DNA of 64,000 nt from Madurella fahalii (Eukaryota > Ascomycota > Sordariomycetes > Sordariales): NCBI GenBank assembly GCA_029876055.1, contig CM056874.1, positions 8,122,001 through 8,186,000 on the forward strand. Direction: 5' to 3'. The number at the start of each line of letters is the position of its first letter. The first letter of the stretch is position 1. The notes under the pieces were generated by a model that saw nothing but the letters and a program-made list of their open reading frames with translations, had not been told where the DNA came from and did not search any database. The position numbers were made by a program, and so were the translations under genes. Below are positions 32,401 to 44,125 of this stretch, piece after piece.

Positions 32401-34760
32401 CAGTAAGTGAACCCATTCCCGCACTCCAATCAAGCTAACGCGGTTAGGTGAAATCACTCTGGGACAAACTCTCGCACCTTGTCACGGGGATTGACCACCC
32501 CGAGCAGCAGCTCCAGTCCCTTGAGCAGTTTTTCTGCGCCTCGTTTGCCTCGTGCCATCGCTCCATTGCCAACTGCGGCGTATCTCTATGGAACAGACTC
32601 TTCGTGAATATGGAGCGCTTGGATTACCCGGAACAGCTAAAGGCCGCCCTCGTGCAGATGCAGCTCCATGCTGACATCATCTTGCCGGGACTGGAAACTT
32701 CAAGTTCAGAGCATGCTGGCCAGCAGCCGGTGTACGTCGACTCGTTTGATGATTTTAGTTTGCCGAGATATCCCTCTACGAGATCCAGCAGCCGGAGAGG
32801 GACGCCTCGCCCGGCCTCGTCGCACGTCAAGTCGCCTACCCTTCTCAATCCTGCAGTTCCCAGCACGAGACACAAGCAGACATCCCTACCAATTGCGAGC
32901 AACCGGCCCGTCAGGACACCTCGACTAAAACACGACGACTCGCAAGTCCAGTTCGCAGCCATCGAACCTTCACCTAGCGTAGACAGCCCCCTCGAATCAC
33001 AAGTATTGACCGAGAGGCAAAAGGAGGTGCGGGAGCGGCAACAGGAAACTGCCGCTCTCTTCCCTGAGATCCAATCAAGCCCGAGGCCTAAATCAAGAGA
33101 ATCCGACCGACATTTGCGGAGTCGATCGTCACCGTTTTTGGTGAATTCTCGGTCGCGGCAAGCCGCCACGCCTGAGCTGGAAGGGGCATTCAACGACTAT
33201 GTCTCATCAACACCGACCCCCCGTCGTGGTCAACCCATGGTGATGTCAGACCATGACATGACGGACCCGCCTTCGTCACCGCCAGAGCCAAGAGGAAATC
33301 CATTGGCAGCAGAGATAAGATCGAGGTCCGCTAGCCACAGTCTCCTTGAAGAATGGCAGTTTTCTTCGTCGCCGATCTCTGGCTCACCGAACCCGAACCG
33401 GCACGATGTCGTTGCCGACCCGACAAGTCAACCCGACCATGTCAGGACCATGCCTTTACCCGAGGCTTCTAAGCTACCTAGCCACCACGTCAGTGGAAAG
33501 AACGAGGCAGAGCCGCAGTCGGCTACGGATGAGGTCATCGAAGATAGCTTCTCGATTGTCCATCGCATGGACATGGCTCCAGCGTCGGGACCATCAAAAC
33601 CTCCGGTCGAAGAAGGACCGTCGACTCCCCGGCTATCATCTCGGCCCCTGGCTCAAGCTCAGGAGACACCAACACCCAAGTCTGACCGTGAGGTGTTCGT
33701 AGACGCGCCAACTAGCCCTCTGCCGCCTACGCCCAAGCAGTCCGAAGGCGTCGCTAAAGCGGCCCAGCTCCCGGGACCCATGCCAGCGCAGGTCATGGCC
33801 ACGGATCATACCTCGTTCGACATTAGTGATGTGGACGAGAGGAGTCTGCTTAGATTAGTAGTTGAATTGGACGCCGGGAAGGTCAACCCGTTGCAGTACC
33901 TCCGATCTTCTGCATCCCCGGATGGCAAAGGGCGGGCCTCGCCACCCAGTCTGGAATGCATCGTGGTCGGGGACAGTCCGACAAAGGCCGAAGACCCTGT
34001 GGTTCCGAGGAGAACTAGAGCCAACTCGGCGCCTTCTGTGATATCCTCAGCCGATGAGCTGGAGAACCTACCGAGCTCCCAATCGAAACCAGCCGGCCGG
34101 CCGAAGCGGAAGAGGGCGTCCTCCAAGGCGCATGAGACTAGCGGACAGAAGAGGCAGCGGCAGGACGCGGTCGAGCTTGTAGGTGAGGTACCCGCCACCC
34201 AGACGGCGCTGGGTCAGGCATCTGGGCAAGCGCCGACCGTCATGTCGGAAGAAGCCAAGAAGAGCCCCGAGGAGCGCATTCCGAGCTCCTCGGTCGAGTT
34301 GTCGAGCGTAGGAGTCCTCAGCCCGCGAGAGTGGGTCAGCTCGCAAGACTCTGTAGTGTCCGAGTCGGGAGAGGCCATGGATGTCGAAGGAAACGACCGG
34401 GAAGTGCAGTCTCAAATTGCGCGGGAATCCTTCTATTATAGTCAACATCTAGGGGGAGAGGATGGCAAGACTTCTGCTGCTGATGAGCATTGCCCTCCGG
34501 TGGAGGAGATGCAGGTTGACGCGCATCAGCCCGTCATCGATAAAGAGAAGGGTAGCAAGCGGGCGGAACTTGCCGCCGAAGCGGAGGGGGGTGTCACAGA
34601 TGAACCAAATCGGTTGCAGAAACTCATGGACCTGTTCCGGAGTGGACTCGACGAGCTGCGGTCGGCGCGGCTATCGAGACAGGAGGTCTATCAGATTGAG
34701 GACATGTTTATGGATATGAAGAGGGAACTGTACGAAGCGGAGAGGCGCGGACGGACATAG
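29445..34760 (+). CDS. RIF1: RIF1 telomere/replication-timing factor
   Basis: Two exons: 29445-32402 and 32448-34760, separated by a 45-base intron with a CTAAC branch point, giving 1756 residues. The frame is open further upstream, but the first ATG is 29445 (MSSPAILSSVLSS). Residues about 140-900 form the HEAT-repeat Rif1 N-terminal domain (ESTIQQLAGGDRDSKLDAYL, then LMLTRAWKASNNLPDR). The second half is low-complexity and Ser/Pro-rich, as usual for Rif1. Two protein phosphatase 1 docking motifs lie near the N-terminus: KVGF at 72-75 (RVxF type) and SILK at 112-115. Rif1 brings PP1 to origins and telomeres, opposing DDK-driven firing. The C-terminus ends in a coiled, charged segment. Confidence 0.88.
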
Positions 34761-35771
34761 TTATACTGTTTTATGAGGTTCTTTTTCTTATTTTGCATGG
34801 GTCACGGCGTTGTATATGGTCTTTGGGGACATGTACCACTGGCTGGGGAGTGGATTGAACAGCATTGGCATAGCCTGCGGGGAAACTTGAAGTACTGATG
34901 AAGCTAGTAGTAAAGATGAGTCGAAGGTACCTGATGCTGCCGCCCACTTGGAGGGGGAGGGGGGGGGGCGGGCGCGGGCATCAATGTGGTATTCTGAATG
35001 CCAGCAGTTTTGGTAGTTTTGGTGCTGTACCGCTTTTTGACAGGGGCGAAGATACACCAGTCCTTCAGCTCTCACAAACGGCGACGTCATCACTGGCAAA
35101 GCTCTACTCCAGTCGGGCGTTGCGCAACCCAAGCGGCCGCATGCGGTCGCATACGGTACTCGGTACATTACACACACCTGAAGCTAACGGTGGCGGCGAC
35201 ACAACCCTGGACGCTGTTTCAGGTTATGCAGCTTTGACAGCTCGAGCTCGGCCACGGCAGAGGGGCCCCGCGACACGTCTTACACTTGCTTCCGAAGTAC
35301 GCTTCGTCCCGTCTACCCCGCTGCTGCCCCTCGCAAGGACTGAGAGCTGGGCAAGCATGAAAGTCGACGCCGGATCATCAAACGTGGGCTGTTGCTGCGG
35401 CCTTGTTAATCTGTTTGCCACCTTGGTCTTTCTGGGTTTCTCTGCTCCTCATTTATTTACGAGTGCCGTTTTTTTCAATTGGCATTTAAAAAGTCTTGAT
35501 TGCCCTCTGTACATTGTTGTGTCCTGTCACCCCGCCGCTACTCTAAACAACCCCGCAGTTCCTCTAGGTGCAGCCAACACCTTACACTTCTACCTGCCAT
35601 CCCATCCCGTGCCTCACTACCAACAACAACACCTCATACACCTCATATCTCATACCTCATACCCTCAATACACCTAGACCTTCCCACCCGGACCTCCCAT
35701 ATACTCCGCCCCAACCCCGTCTCAAACTCAGCAACCCAAAAAGCACACCCGTAATAATAAAATAAAAAATA
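34761..35771. other. promoter and leader of the glucose-6-phosphate epimerase gene
   Basis: About 1 kb. It includes a G-rich tract at 34951-34978 and a C/A/T-rich, G-poor leader from about 35580 to 35760, typical of highly expressed fungal genes. No gene is seen. Confidence 0.5.
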
Positions 35772-37024
35772 ATGGTCGAACGCGCCAACAAACCCCCCAC
35801 GCTGTCCGCGACGCCCGGCCTGCCCCCGCAGCCGACCGTCAGCTTCTCCGACGACAACTCGCGCGTGACGGCCGAGCTGCCCACGGGGGAGAGCGTCGTG
35901 GTGCTGCTGTACGGTGCGACCGTCATCTCGTGGAAGGACGCGCGGGGCGACGAGAAGCTGTGGCTGAGCGAGGCGGCCGCGCTGGACGGGAGCCGGCCCG
36001 TCAGGGGGGGATCCCGTTGGTGTTTCCTGTACGTCTTTTTTTTTTTTTTTTTTCAACAGTATTATTGTTGTTGCTGTTGCTGTTGTGGTTGTCGTTTCGT
36101 TGTTTGATTTGGGTTCAATGGGGAGGTGGGGAGAAGGGGGAGCAGATCTTGGAACGGTTCTTGATGCTAATGTGATGTGTCCATGATACAGGTGTTTGGC
36201 GCCCCGCCCGGCGCGGACGCGCACCCGCAGACGGCGCGCCTCCCGCAGCACGGCTTCGCGCGCACCTCGCGCTGGGAGTTCCTCGGCAAGTCGACGTCCG
36301 AGTCGCCCGCCGGCAAGGCGGCCGCCGACGGGAGCGTCAAGCTCGACTTTGGCCTGAGCAGCGGGTCCGAGGGCCTCGACGAGAAGGCCAAGCAGTTCTG
36401 GCCGTACAAGTTCAACCTTATTTATAGCGTGTGGTTGAGCAGGGAGAGTTTGACGACGAGCATTGTTGCGACGAACGATGATACCACGACGTGGGATTGT
36501 CATGTCCTGATGCATACTTACCTCAGGGTTAAGGTGCGGTTTCTTTTTGTTCCGCTCTACCTGTCCCCTCCTCCAACCCCGCTTCTTTTTTCCTAGCGAG
36601 TTTGGAAACGATTGGTTGACGTGATATGTTGCAGGACATCACCAAGGTGGAGGTTACCGGCTTGGACAAGGCCACCTACATCGACAAGGTCGACGGCGCA
36701 AAGACCAAGACGCAGTCCGAGGGGCGTCTGACTATCACGGGCGAGACCGACCGCGTGTATACGCCCGTTGGCGGCCCCGGCGATGCCGTGAGTGTTGTCG
36801 AGAGCGGCAAGACGGTCTTCTCAGTCACACGGGACAACCTTAGCAACGTGGTCGTGTGGAACCCCTGGGCGGACAAGGCGGCGGGTATGGCCGACTTTGC
36901 GCCTGACGACGGGTACAAGAACATGCTCTGCATCGAGCCCGGTTCGGTCAGCACGTGGCAGTCGGTAGAAGCTGGGGATGCATTTGACGGTGCGCAGACC
37001 ATTACGATTACGGTCCCGGAATGA
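35772..37024 (+). CDS. glucose-6-phosphate 1-epimerase (with one-base frameshift)
   Basis: Three exons: 35772-36028, 36192-36533 and 36635-37024, about 329 residues once the break is allowed for. Exon 1 reads correctly to KLWLSEAAALDGSRPVRG. The family segment GGIPLVFP then continues in the next frame, so one base is missing in the seven-G run at 36004-36010. Exon 1 is 257 bases where 258 are needed. The active-site features are present: LPQHGFART with the catalytic His, HVLMHTYLRV, and MLCIEPG with the catalytic Glu. The enzyme interconverts alpha- and beta-glucose-6-phosphate (YMR099C family, galactose-mutarotase fold, cytosolic). An 18-T run lies in intron 1. A homopolymer sequencing error is the simplest explanation, since everything downstream is intact. 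Confidence 0.85.
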
Positions 37025-37381
37025 CGGTCAGCTGCCTCCGGGGAGGGGGCAACAGGTGATATGAAGGCAAGCTTGTGATGAACGAGTTAAGAGAGAGGCG
37101 CGGCTTGAATATGTCTGCTGTTTTGCCCTGCCTTTGTTAGTCAATTCTTTGTCACAAATGGGTTTGAAGACGTGGAGAGTCTCAGATGTTGAAGTAAGCT
37201 GTCAATAGACATGTTTTCCCCTAGAACCAATTGGCATGTTTTTAATTTACCCGTTATGTGCAGGATGCTCATTTCCCAGCCCTCCGTCCAGCTAACCCAA
37301 TGTTCATGATCTCATACCGATGCCACTTCTTCTGTGTCTTGATCCTCGCGGCGCCGAATCAGACCATAGACAGGATACAAC
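37025..37381. other. convergent 3' spacer
   Basis: Lies between the stops of the epimerase and DAHP synthase genes. It should hold both polyadenylation regions. Nothing else is seen. Confidence 0.5.
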
Positions 37382-38863
37382 TCAGACAGACGCACCATTC
37401 TCTCGCCTCTCACACCGGTAGTGGTCGGCAATCAAGAACGCCAGCTCAAGCGCTTGCTTCTCATTCAGCCGCGGGTCGCAGAAACTGGTGTAGTTAGTCG
37501 ACAGATCATCTTCGCCCAACCCCTCGCTTCCGCCGAGACACTCGGTCACGGCGTCGCCCGTCAGCTCGAGGTGTACGCCGCCCAGGTAGCTCCCTTGCTC
37601 CTTGTGGATACGTAGCGTCTGCTGCAGCTCGCTGAAGATATCGCTGAAGCGGCGCGTCTTGATGCCGCCGCTGACCGACTGGGTGTTGCCGTGCATCGGG
37701 TCGCACTGCCACACCACGGTGCGGGCGTACTCGCTGTCCTCGACGGCGCGGATGTGCGCCGGCAGCAGCGAGGCCACCTTGTCGGCGCCGTAGCGAGTGA
37801 TGAGCGTGATCTTGCCCGGCTCCCGCGACGGGTTGAGCGTGCGCAGCAGGGCGAGGAGGTCCGAGGCCGGGGTCGTCGGGCCGACCTTAACGCCCAGGGG
37901 ATTGGCGATGCCCCGGAAGAACTCAACGTGGGCGTGATCCAGTTGGCGCGTGCGGTCGCCTATCCAGAGGAAGTGAGCCGACGTGTTGTAGTATTCTTTC
38001 TTAGAGTGCGGCGACGGCGAGGACGGGTCATCGAGGAGCCGGGTCAGGCTCTCTTCGTACTCGAGAAGCAGGCCCTCGTGGCTCGTGAACAGGTCGACGG
38101 TGTCCAGCTTCTCATTCTTGTCGGCGCCGATGGTGTGCATGAAACGCAGCATGTCGGTGAGGAAGTTGACGGCCTCTTGATACTTGGCCTTGAGCGTCGG
38201 GTCGCGTACATGGCCGAGACCCCAATCAAGCGGCCGGTGCAGATCGGCAATCCCTGACGAGATGGCGGCCCTGATGTAGTTCAAGGTGGCCGAGGAGTGG
38301 TGGTATGCCCTGCCGACGGTCAGTGAGGGAACGTCTCGTTAACGGGCGTCGAGTACAAACCTGACCAGCCGGCCAGGATCCAACTCTCTCTCGTCGGGGT
38401 GGAAGCCATTCAGGATGTCGCCCCTGAAAGACGGCACCTGGCGGCCATTGACAGTCTCCATGGGGCTGGAGCGCGGCTTGGCGTACTGGCCAGCCATGCG
38501 GCCGATGCGCACAACGCGCTTGTCGGCACCCCAGATGAGCACCAGACTCATCTGGAGGAGCAGCTTGATCTTAGACTCGATGGCATTCTGCTCACAGTAG
38601 TCAAAGAGCTCGGCGCAGTCGCCGCCTTGGAGCAGGAAGGCCTCGCCGCGGGCGACGTCGCGAAGGTGCTGCTTGAGCCGGACAATCTCGCGGGGGTGGA
38701 CGATGGGCGGCAGCCGTTTGAGTTCCGACAGCGACGTGGTAAGAGCCGCCTTGTCTGGGTACTCTGGGCACTGCTTGATGGGCTTGGACCGCCACGAGTC
38801 CGGCGTCCACTCGGGTAGCTGCCCGTTGGCGACGGCGGTCGGCGTGGTTGCTGATCCACTCAT
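37382..38863 (-). CDS. class-II 3-deoxy-7-phosphoheptulonate (DAHP) synthase
   Basis: Two exons: 38863-38361 and 38309-37382, splitting an Arg codon, giving 476 residues. It catalyses the first shikimate-pathway step, joining phosphoenolpyruvate and erythrose-4-phosphate. Class-II (plant-like) features are strong: LLQGGDCAELFDYC with the metal-binding Cys83, RIGRMAGQYAKPRS, RAYHHSSATLN across the splice, GDRTRQLDHAHVEFFRGIANP, WQCDPMHGNT, and GGVHLELTGDAVTECLGG. The length is normal for the class and no transit peptide is visible, so it is probably cytosolic. The promoter has an exact GCN4/CPC1 site, fitting general amino-acid control. Confidence 0.95.
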
Positions 38864-39314
38864 AGTGTTTTTAAGATCTTGACGAATGTTTTCTAGAGAA
38901 TGCTTTCAAGTTCGCCCCGCTGAATGTTGTGATGGCGGACTCGGGCGAGCGAAATTAGGACGGGTACCACGGAACGCCGAGCTTCATATATACACTCTCT
39001 TCCCCGTCAGCTAGGCTTATGAAGCCGAAGAGGAAGGCAGTCAGACTTCCACTCCTCCATTGCGACTTCGTGAGTCAAGCCCACGGTCGAGAAGAATGAA
39101 AGAAGCTTGAATTGACCAATTGAAAGGCTCCCCGTGACATCCGAAGTAGCACGCGTCACGATCTAACCTGTTCCGGGCTAGCCTCATGCCCGGATTACCC
39201 CTCCCCCACCTTGATCCAGAAACCAATTTTTGACGTTTGCTGTTCCTCACTCAGCCCGCAGCCAAGGGTCCACCTCAGGTACTTCCCCTTTCCTTCGCCC
39301 AGCAAACCCACGCC
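38864..39314. promoter_or_regulatory. divergent promoter of DAHP synthase and HYPK-like gene
   Basis: A 451-base region between two divergent ATGs. It carries the TGAGTCA site at 39071-39077 and one ACGCGT at 39151-39156. No other feature is seen. Confidence 0.5.
39071..39077. promoter_or_regulatory. GCN4/CPC1 site (TGAGTCA)
   Basis: An exact match to the TGA(C/G)TCA bZIP consensus, 208 bases upstream of the DAHP synthase ATG. Aromatic biosynthesis genes are classical targets of cross-pathway control. Regulation is inferred from position. Confidence 0.55.
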
Positions 39315-39759
39315 ATGGCCGAAGACAGACAACCAGCCGACATCGTCGAGGGCGCCACCTCGGGTGATGTCGAGGACGAGGTCCAGCACACCGCCAAGTC
39401 GGCTGAGGACCGCAAGGCAGCGGCCGCGCTCTCGAAGCTCGACACACACGGCGACGACGAGGCCGTCCCGGCCCGTGAGGTCGACCAAGAGGCCGTCAAG
39501 AATGCCATGAGCGCACTGAGCGGCGGGGCCGACAAGAAGGAGACGAAGAAGGTCAAGGTTGACGCGGCCGATGTGAACTTGCTCGTGAGTGTCCCGGCCG
39601 GGTGCTACGAATACAAGCCAAGGGGCGGGCTTCTAACAGGACATTACTGTACAGGTCGAAGAGCTCGAGCTGTCCAAGCCCAAGGCTACCGAGTTGCTTA
39701 AGGCACATGACGGGAACGCCGTGCAAGCCATGAGAGCCTATCTGCAGCCCGGCTTTTAA
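39315..39759 (+). CDS. HYPK-like UBA-domain protein
   Basis: Two exons: 39315-39584 and 39655-39759, phase 0, with a CTAAC branch point, giving 124 residues. The C-terminal 45 residues (AADVNLLVEELELSKPKATE, then LLKAHDGNAVQAMRAYL) form a UBA-like domain of the NAC-alpha/HYPK type. The N-terminal half is acidic and probably disordered. HYPK proteins bind and tune the ribosome-associated NatA N-terminal acetyltransferase. A NAC-alpha subunit is excluded because there is no NAC domain. Confidence 0.82.
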
Positions 39760-40537
39760 ACCACCCCGCCCTAGGAGTACAAGGTACCCGGTTGCCTGGA
39801 TGGAAACACCCGTGGGATGATAACCATCTGAGGGTATACCGTACGGCAATTCAACTGCCCGAAATTTACAGGCGACGCAAACAGTCTCACGAGAGTATGC
39901 CTACCCAGAACATGTCAAAAGCTATGCGGTGGCCCATACACGTTGGTGGACTCGAATTTACACGAAGCGTGCCTTCGGGATGGTCTAGCGAGACGAAGAT
40001 CACGTATTCCCAGCGACTCCGTCTCGGTGCTAAGTAGGTGGGCGTATGGCGTTCTCCGATGCATTGTAGAAACGGCGGGGAACCCGTACACAACCGACCA
40101 ATAGAACAATGTTTACTGCAACCCGGCAGACATCACCATCTCGCAAGAACTCACTGGTCGTTGCCGCGAACAACATAAAGAAACAAACATGCTGAGCGGA
40201 ATTCCAATGATGATACGGTATCCCCAAGAGGTATGTATGTGTGGAGACGTGCAACGTAACTGAAAGTGAATTTGCTTTACACGCAGTACCTGGCGTGAGG
40301 TAAGCTTGTCAAAAGCACAAGAGCTCAGGGTACTTCACCGGATTACCCAACGCAGGAGTATCGCGTTGCAGAAGAAACTCACTTTCTGTATTCGTCACAA
40401 ATCCCCAAGAGATAGAAAACACGCGAAACCCCCCCGGTCCCCCAGAACATTCGCCGCGCTAAATGGCTACTTCCAACGCCGTCCAATCCCTTACAAACAC
40501 AAACAGACGGAATCCGCACCCTGGTTCTAGACATCCC
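39760..40537. other. convergent 3' spacer
   Basis: 3' flanks of the HYPK-like gene and the copper ATPase gene. Only short frames occur. Confidence 0.5.
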
Positions 40538-43500
40538 TCAAACAACCTGCTCCGGCCCATCAAGCGTCGCAAGCGGCACATAGCCCTCATCCTTCTTCCT
40601 GGCCCCGAACACTCCCACCACCCTCTCACCCAACTCCTTGACGCCGCCCACCAACCCCCATCCGGCCCCTCTCCTCGTGATCGCCCTCCCCTTGGAATCG
40701 TAACTTGCCTCGTCCATCCACCTAGGCCTCTTCCAAAGCTTCAGAAACAAGCTGCTCACCACCACGCTGACGCTACTCGACGCCATGGCCGCGCCCGCCC
40801 CCATCGGGTGCAAGTGCCACCCGAGCGGCAGGAAGAAGCCCATGGCGAAGGGCAGCCCGATGACATTGTACATGCACGCCCACGCCATGTTCATCTTGAT
40901 GCGCCTGAAGATGGTCCGGGCGAGGTGGAGCGCGGCGGGGACGTCCATGAGGTGGTCGGGCCGCATGAGGACCACGTCGGCGGCCTCCATGGCGACGTCG
41001 GTGCCCGAGGACATGGCGATGCCCACGTCGGCCGTGGCCAGGGCGGGCGAGTCGTTGATCCCGTCGCCGACCATGGCGACCACGGCCTTGGGCGACGCGT
41101 CCTGCAGCCTGCGGATGATGGCCTGCTTCTGGTCCGGGGAGACGCCCGCGTACACGTCGTCGGCGTCGATGCCGACCGCCGCCGCGACCGCGAGCGCGGT
41201 GCTCCGCTGGTCGCCCGTTACCATGGCTGTCTTGACGCCCATACGGTGGAGCACTGTGATGGCGGCCGCGGCGCCCTCCTTGATCGTGTCCGAGAGGCAG
41301 AGGTGGCCGGAGTAGGTGCCGTTGATGGCGATGAAGATACTTGTTGTGCCGGCGTTGGGCTTAGAGTTGCGGGCTGTGGCGGCGGCGGCGTTGATCTGTT
41401 CCGAGGCGGCGACGGCCGATTCGGGGACTATGACGTCGTGCTCACGGAGGAACCGCACGTTACCGACGAGCACCTTGTACCGCGCTCTTTCGCCGGCGGT
41501 GGCTGGCTCGACGTACGCGCTGATGCCCTTACCGACGACAGCGGTGAAGTCGCCGATGCTGCCCTCAATGGTCCCCTCGGGGCTTAGGCCAAGCTCCGCC
41601 CGGGCGGCGCCGAGGACAGCTTTGCCGACGGGGTGCTCGCTGCCCATCTCGGCCAGGCCGACGATGGTCCACCACAACCGCCGGCGCCAGTCTTTATCCG
41701 TCCACGCAGAATCGATGTTTGCCTTGGCCACGCTCATCTTGCCATACGTGATGGTACCCGTCTTGTCAAGCACCACCTGCGTGATCTTGGTCGTCGTCTC
41801 TAGGGCTGCACCACCCTTAACGAGAATGCCGTTCTCCGCACCGACGCCGGTCCCGACCATGACGGCTGTGGGAGTGGCAAGGCCGAGGGCGCAGGGGCAC
41901 GCAAAGACGATGACAGATATGCAGAGCTTGACGCACACCATGATTTTGCCGCCGCTCGTTTCCTCGAGGAAGATTCTCGGAGGCTGAGACAAAACATGGC
42001 TCAGGACCATCCAAACGAGGAAGGTCGCCAGGCCAAGAACCAGGATCGTTGGGACGAAGTAGCCCGCGAGAATATCGGCCAGGCGCTGGATGGGAGCGCG
42101 GTTTGTCTGTGCGTCCTGCACAAGTTTCACAATCTGGCTGAGCTGGGTGTCGCGGCCGGCTCGGGTAACGCGGAAGTCGACACGACCATGGCCGTTGACA
42201 GTGCCGCCAATCAAGATGCTCCCCTGCTTCTTCTGCACCGGCATAGCTTCGCCGGTAACCATGCTCTCATCCACGTAGGTTTCTCCCCTGACTAGTACAC
42301 CATCTGCCGGGATCTTATCGCCTGGCCGAAGGATAACAATGTCGCCCACCTGAATGAGCTCCGTAGGGATGACTCTCTCTTCGGCGGCATTGCCGTCCAC
42401 GGGCTGGTCTGACTCTTCAGCTTTGGTGTCCTTATCCCACCCCTCTGCGGCCTTCTCGGCAGCGATGGGGTCCGCGTAGATGGTCGCCATTGACGGTGCA
42501 AGGGACATGAGCCGGGAGAGTGCTTTGGACGTCTGGCCCTTTGCACGATTCTCCAGGAAACGGCCGAGTGTGATGAACGTGATAAGCATCGTGCTTGTGT
42601 CGAAGATGGTGCTCGGTCTTGTGTGAGGGGGGAATAGAAGCGAGACGAGCATGGCCATGACGCTGAAGAAGAATGCGCAGGATGTACCGAGAACGACTAG
42701 CACATCCATGGTCGGTGAACCATGCTTGATCGATTTCCATGCCGACCTGTAAAACCGCCTTCCAATGCCGAACTGTACGGGTATCGTGAGCACCAAGCAG
42801 ACCACGTCGCCAACATATAAACCAGGGAGGATTCTAATTGAGCCAAAGTCCAACGCCGGCAGGAACATGGGAATCAACATGCTGATGGCGAACACCGGAA
42901 CGGCAAAAGATAGCGAAATTCTGAACGCCGTCTTCCATTCGCTAATTTCCCGTGTTTTTGAGAGAGATTCGAGTTGAGCGTTGTTGTCATCATTGTCAGC
43001 GACTAGGGCATTGAGACCGACGTTTTCGACGGCTTCCACGATGGCTCGCAACCCTGTCACGTTGGGCAGATGAACGATAGTTAGCCGAGACGTGCCTAGG
43101 GCGATCTTTGCGCTGTTGACGCCTGGAAGCGCTGTCAATTTCTCCTCGAGCGCCGTCGCAGTGGCAGCATCGAGATCTCCATAGATCTTGAATTGCGCCG
43201 TTGAGGTACCACTAGTATGGTCCAGAGAATCGAAAATCGTCGAGAGAATCTTGGCACCGAACCCTCGATCCTCTATTATTTCGGCGATTTTGTTCGCGGG
43301 GAGTTTTGCCGGATCGTGTGTGATGACCGCCCGTTCCGCGAGCAAGCTGATATTGAAGCGCAGGACGCCGCTGATATCCTTGAACCCCTCCTCGACAGCC
43401 GAAGTGCATGCTCCGCATGTCATTCCGTCTATCGCAACGGTTGTAGTCGCGGTCGAAACAGCGGTTCTTGCGCCTTCCGAGGCTGATTGTGACTCCGGTT

Positions 43501-44125
43501 GTTTCTCATTGCTGTCGGCAATCTCGGCATCAAACCCTCGATCCTCGATTATCTCGCAAATCGCCTTGGCGGTGAGGAGGGCTGGGTCGTGCTCAATAAC
43601 AGCTCTTTCCGACAACAGCGATATGCTAAAGTGTTTCACACCAGAAACATCTTTGAACCCGCCTTCTATTGCCGAGGTGCAGGCGCCGCAGGTCATGCCT
43701 GTTATTGCCACCGTTGTGACCATCATCCGCGGGCCATCGTCCGCCGAGAATGCGCCAAACGATGCGCGGGGAGCAACAGGCGAAGGTAGGTCCGTCGATA
43801 AGACCTCAGCGTCGAATCCGCGGTCCTCGATAATCTCTCGTATTCTATCGGCGGATATCCGTTGCGGATCGTGCATCACCACGGCTCGCTCCATGACCAG
43901 GCTGACGGAGACGCTGCCGACGCCATCGACGCCTTTGAAGCCCGCTTCAACCGACGAAGTGCATGCGCCACAACTTGCCGAACGTTAGAAAGCCGAATCA
44001 GAACGCATGAGCAAACGAACTCACGTCATCCCCTCCACCTTGAGCGTCGTGGTAACCATGTGCGCCGTTGGCGCCGCCAGCGATTCTTTGTCCCTGGAAG
44101 GGACTTTGACGTATGATGGAGCCAT
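40538..44125 (-). CDS. copper-transporting P1B-type ATPase (CCC2/ATP7 type)
   Basis: Two exons: 44125-44025 and 43973-40538, with a 51-base intron (CTAAC branch point) splitting the first metal-binding loop, giving 1178 residues. Three N-terminal HMA domains carry GMTCGAC, with cysteine pairs at 35/38, 129/132 and 220/223. A fourth HMA-like fold near residue 265 (FKIYGDLDAATATALEE) lacks the CxxC. The ATPase core shows MVTGEAMP, the intramembrane copper motif CPC in FACPCALGLATP, DKTGT with the phosphorylated Asp, SEHPVGKA and GDGINDSPALA. It should pump Cu(I) into the late secretory pathway to load cuproenzymes. The C-terminal tail is short and basic. Confidence 0.95.

Noticed and set aside
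39151..39156. Single MluI box near the HYPK-like gene
   Set aside because: A six-base palindrome is expected by chance many times in this window, and the neighbouring genes are not cell-cycle genes.
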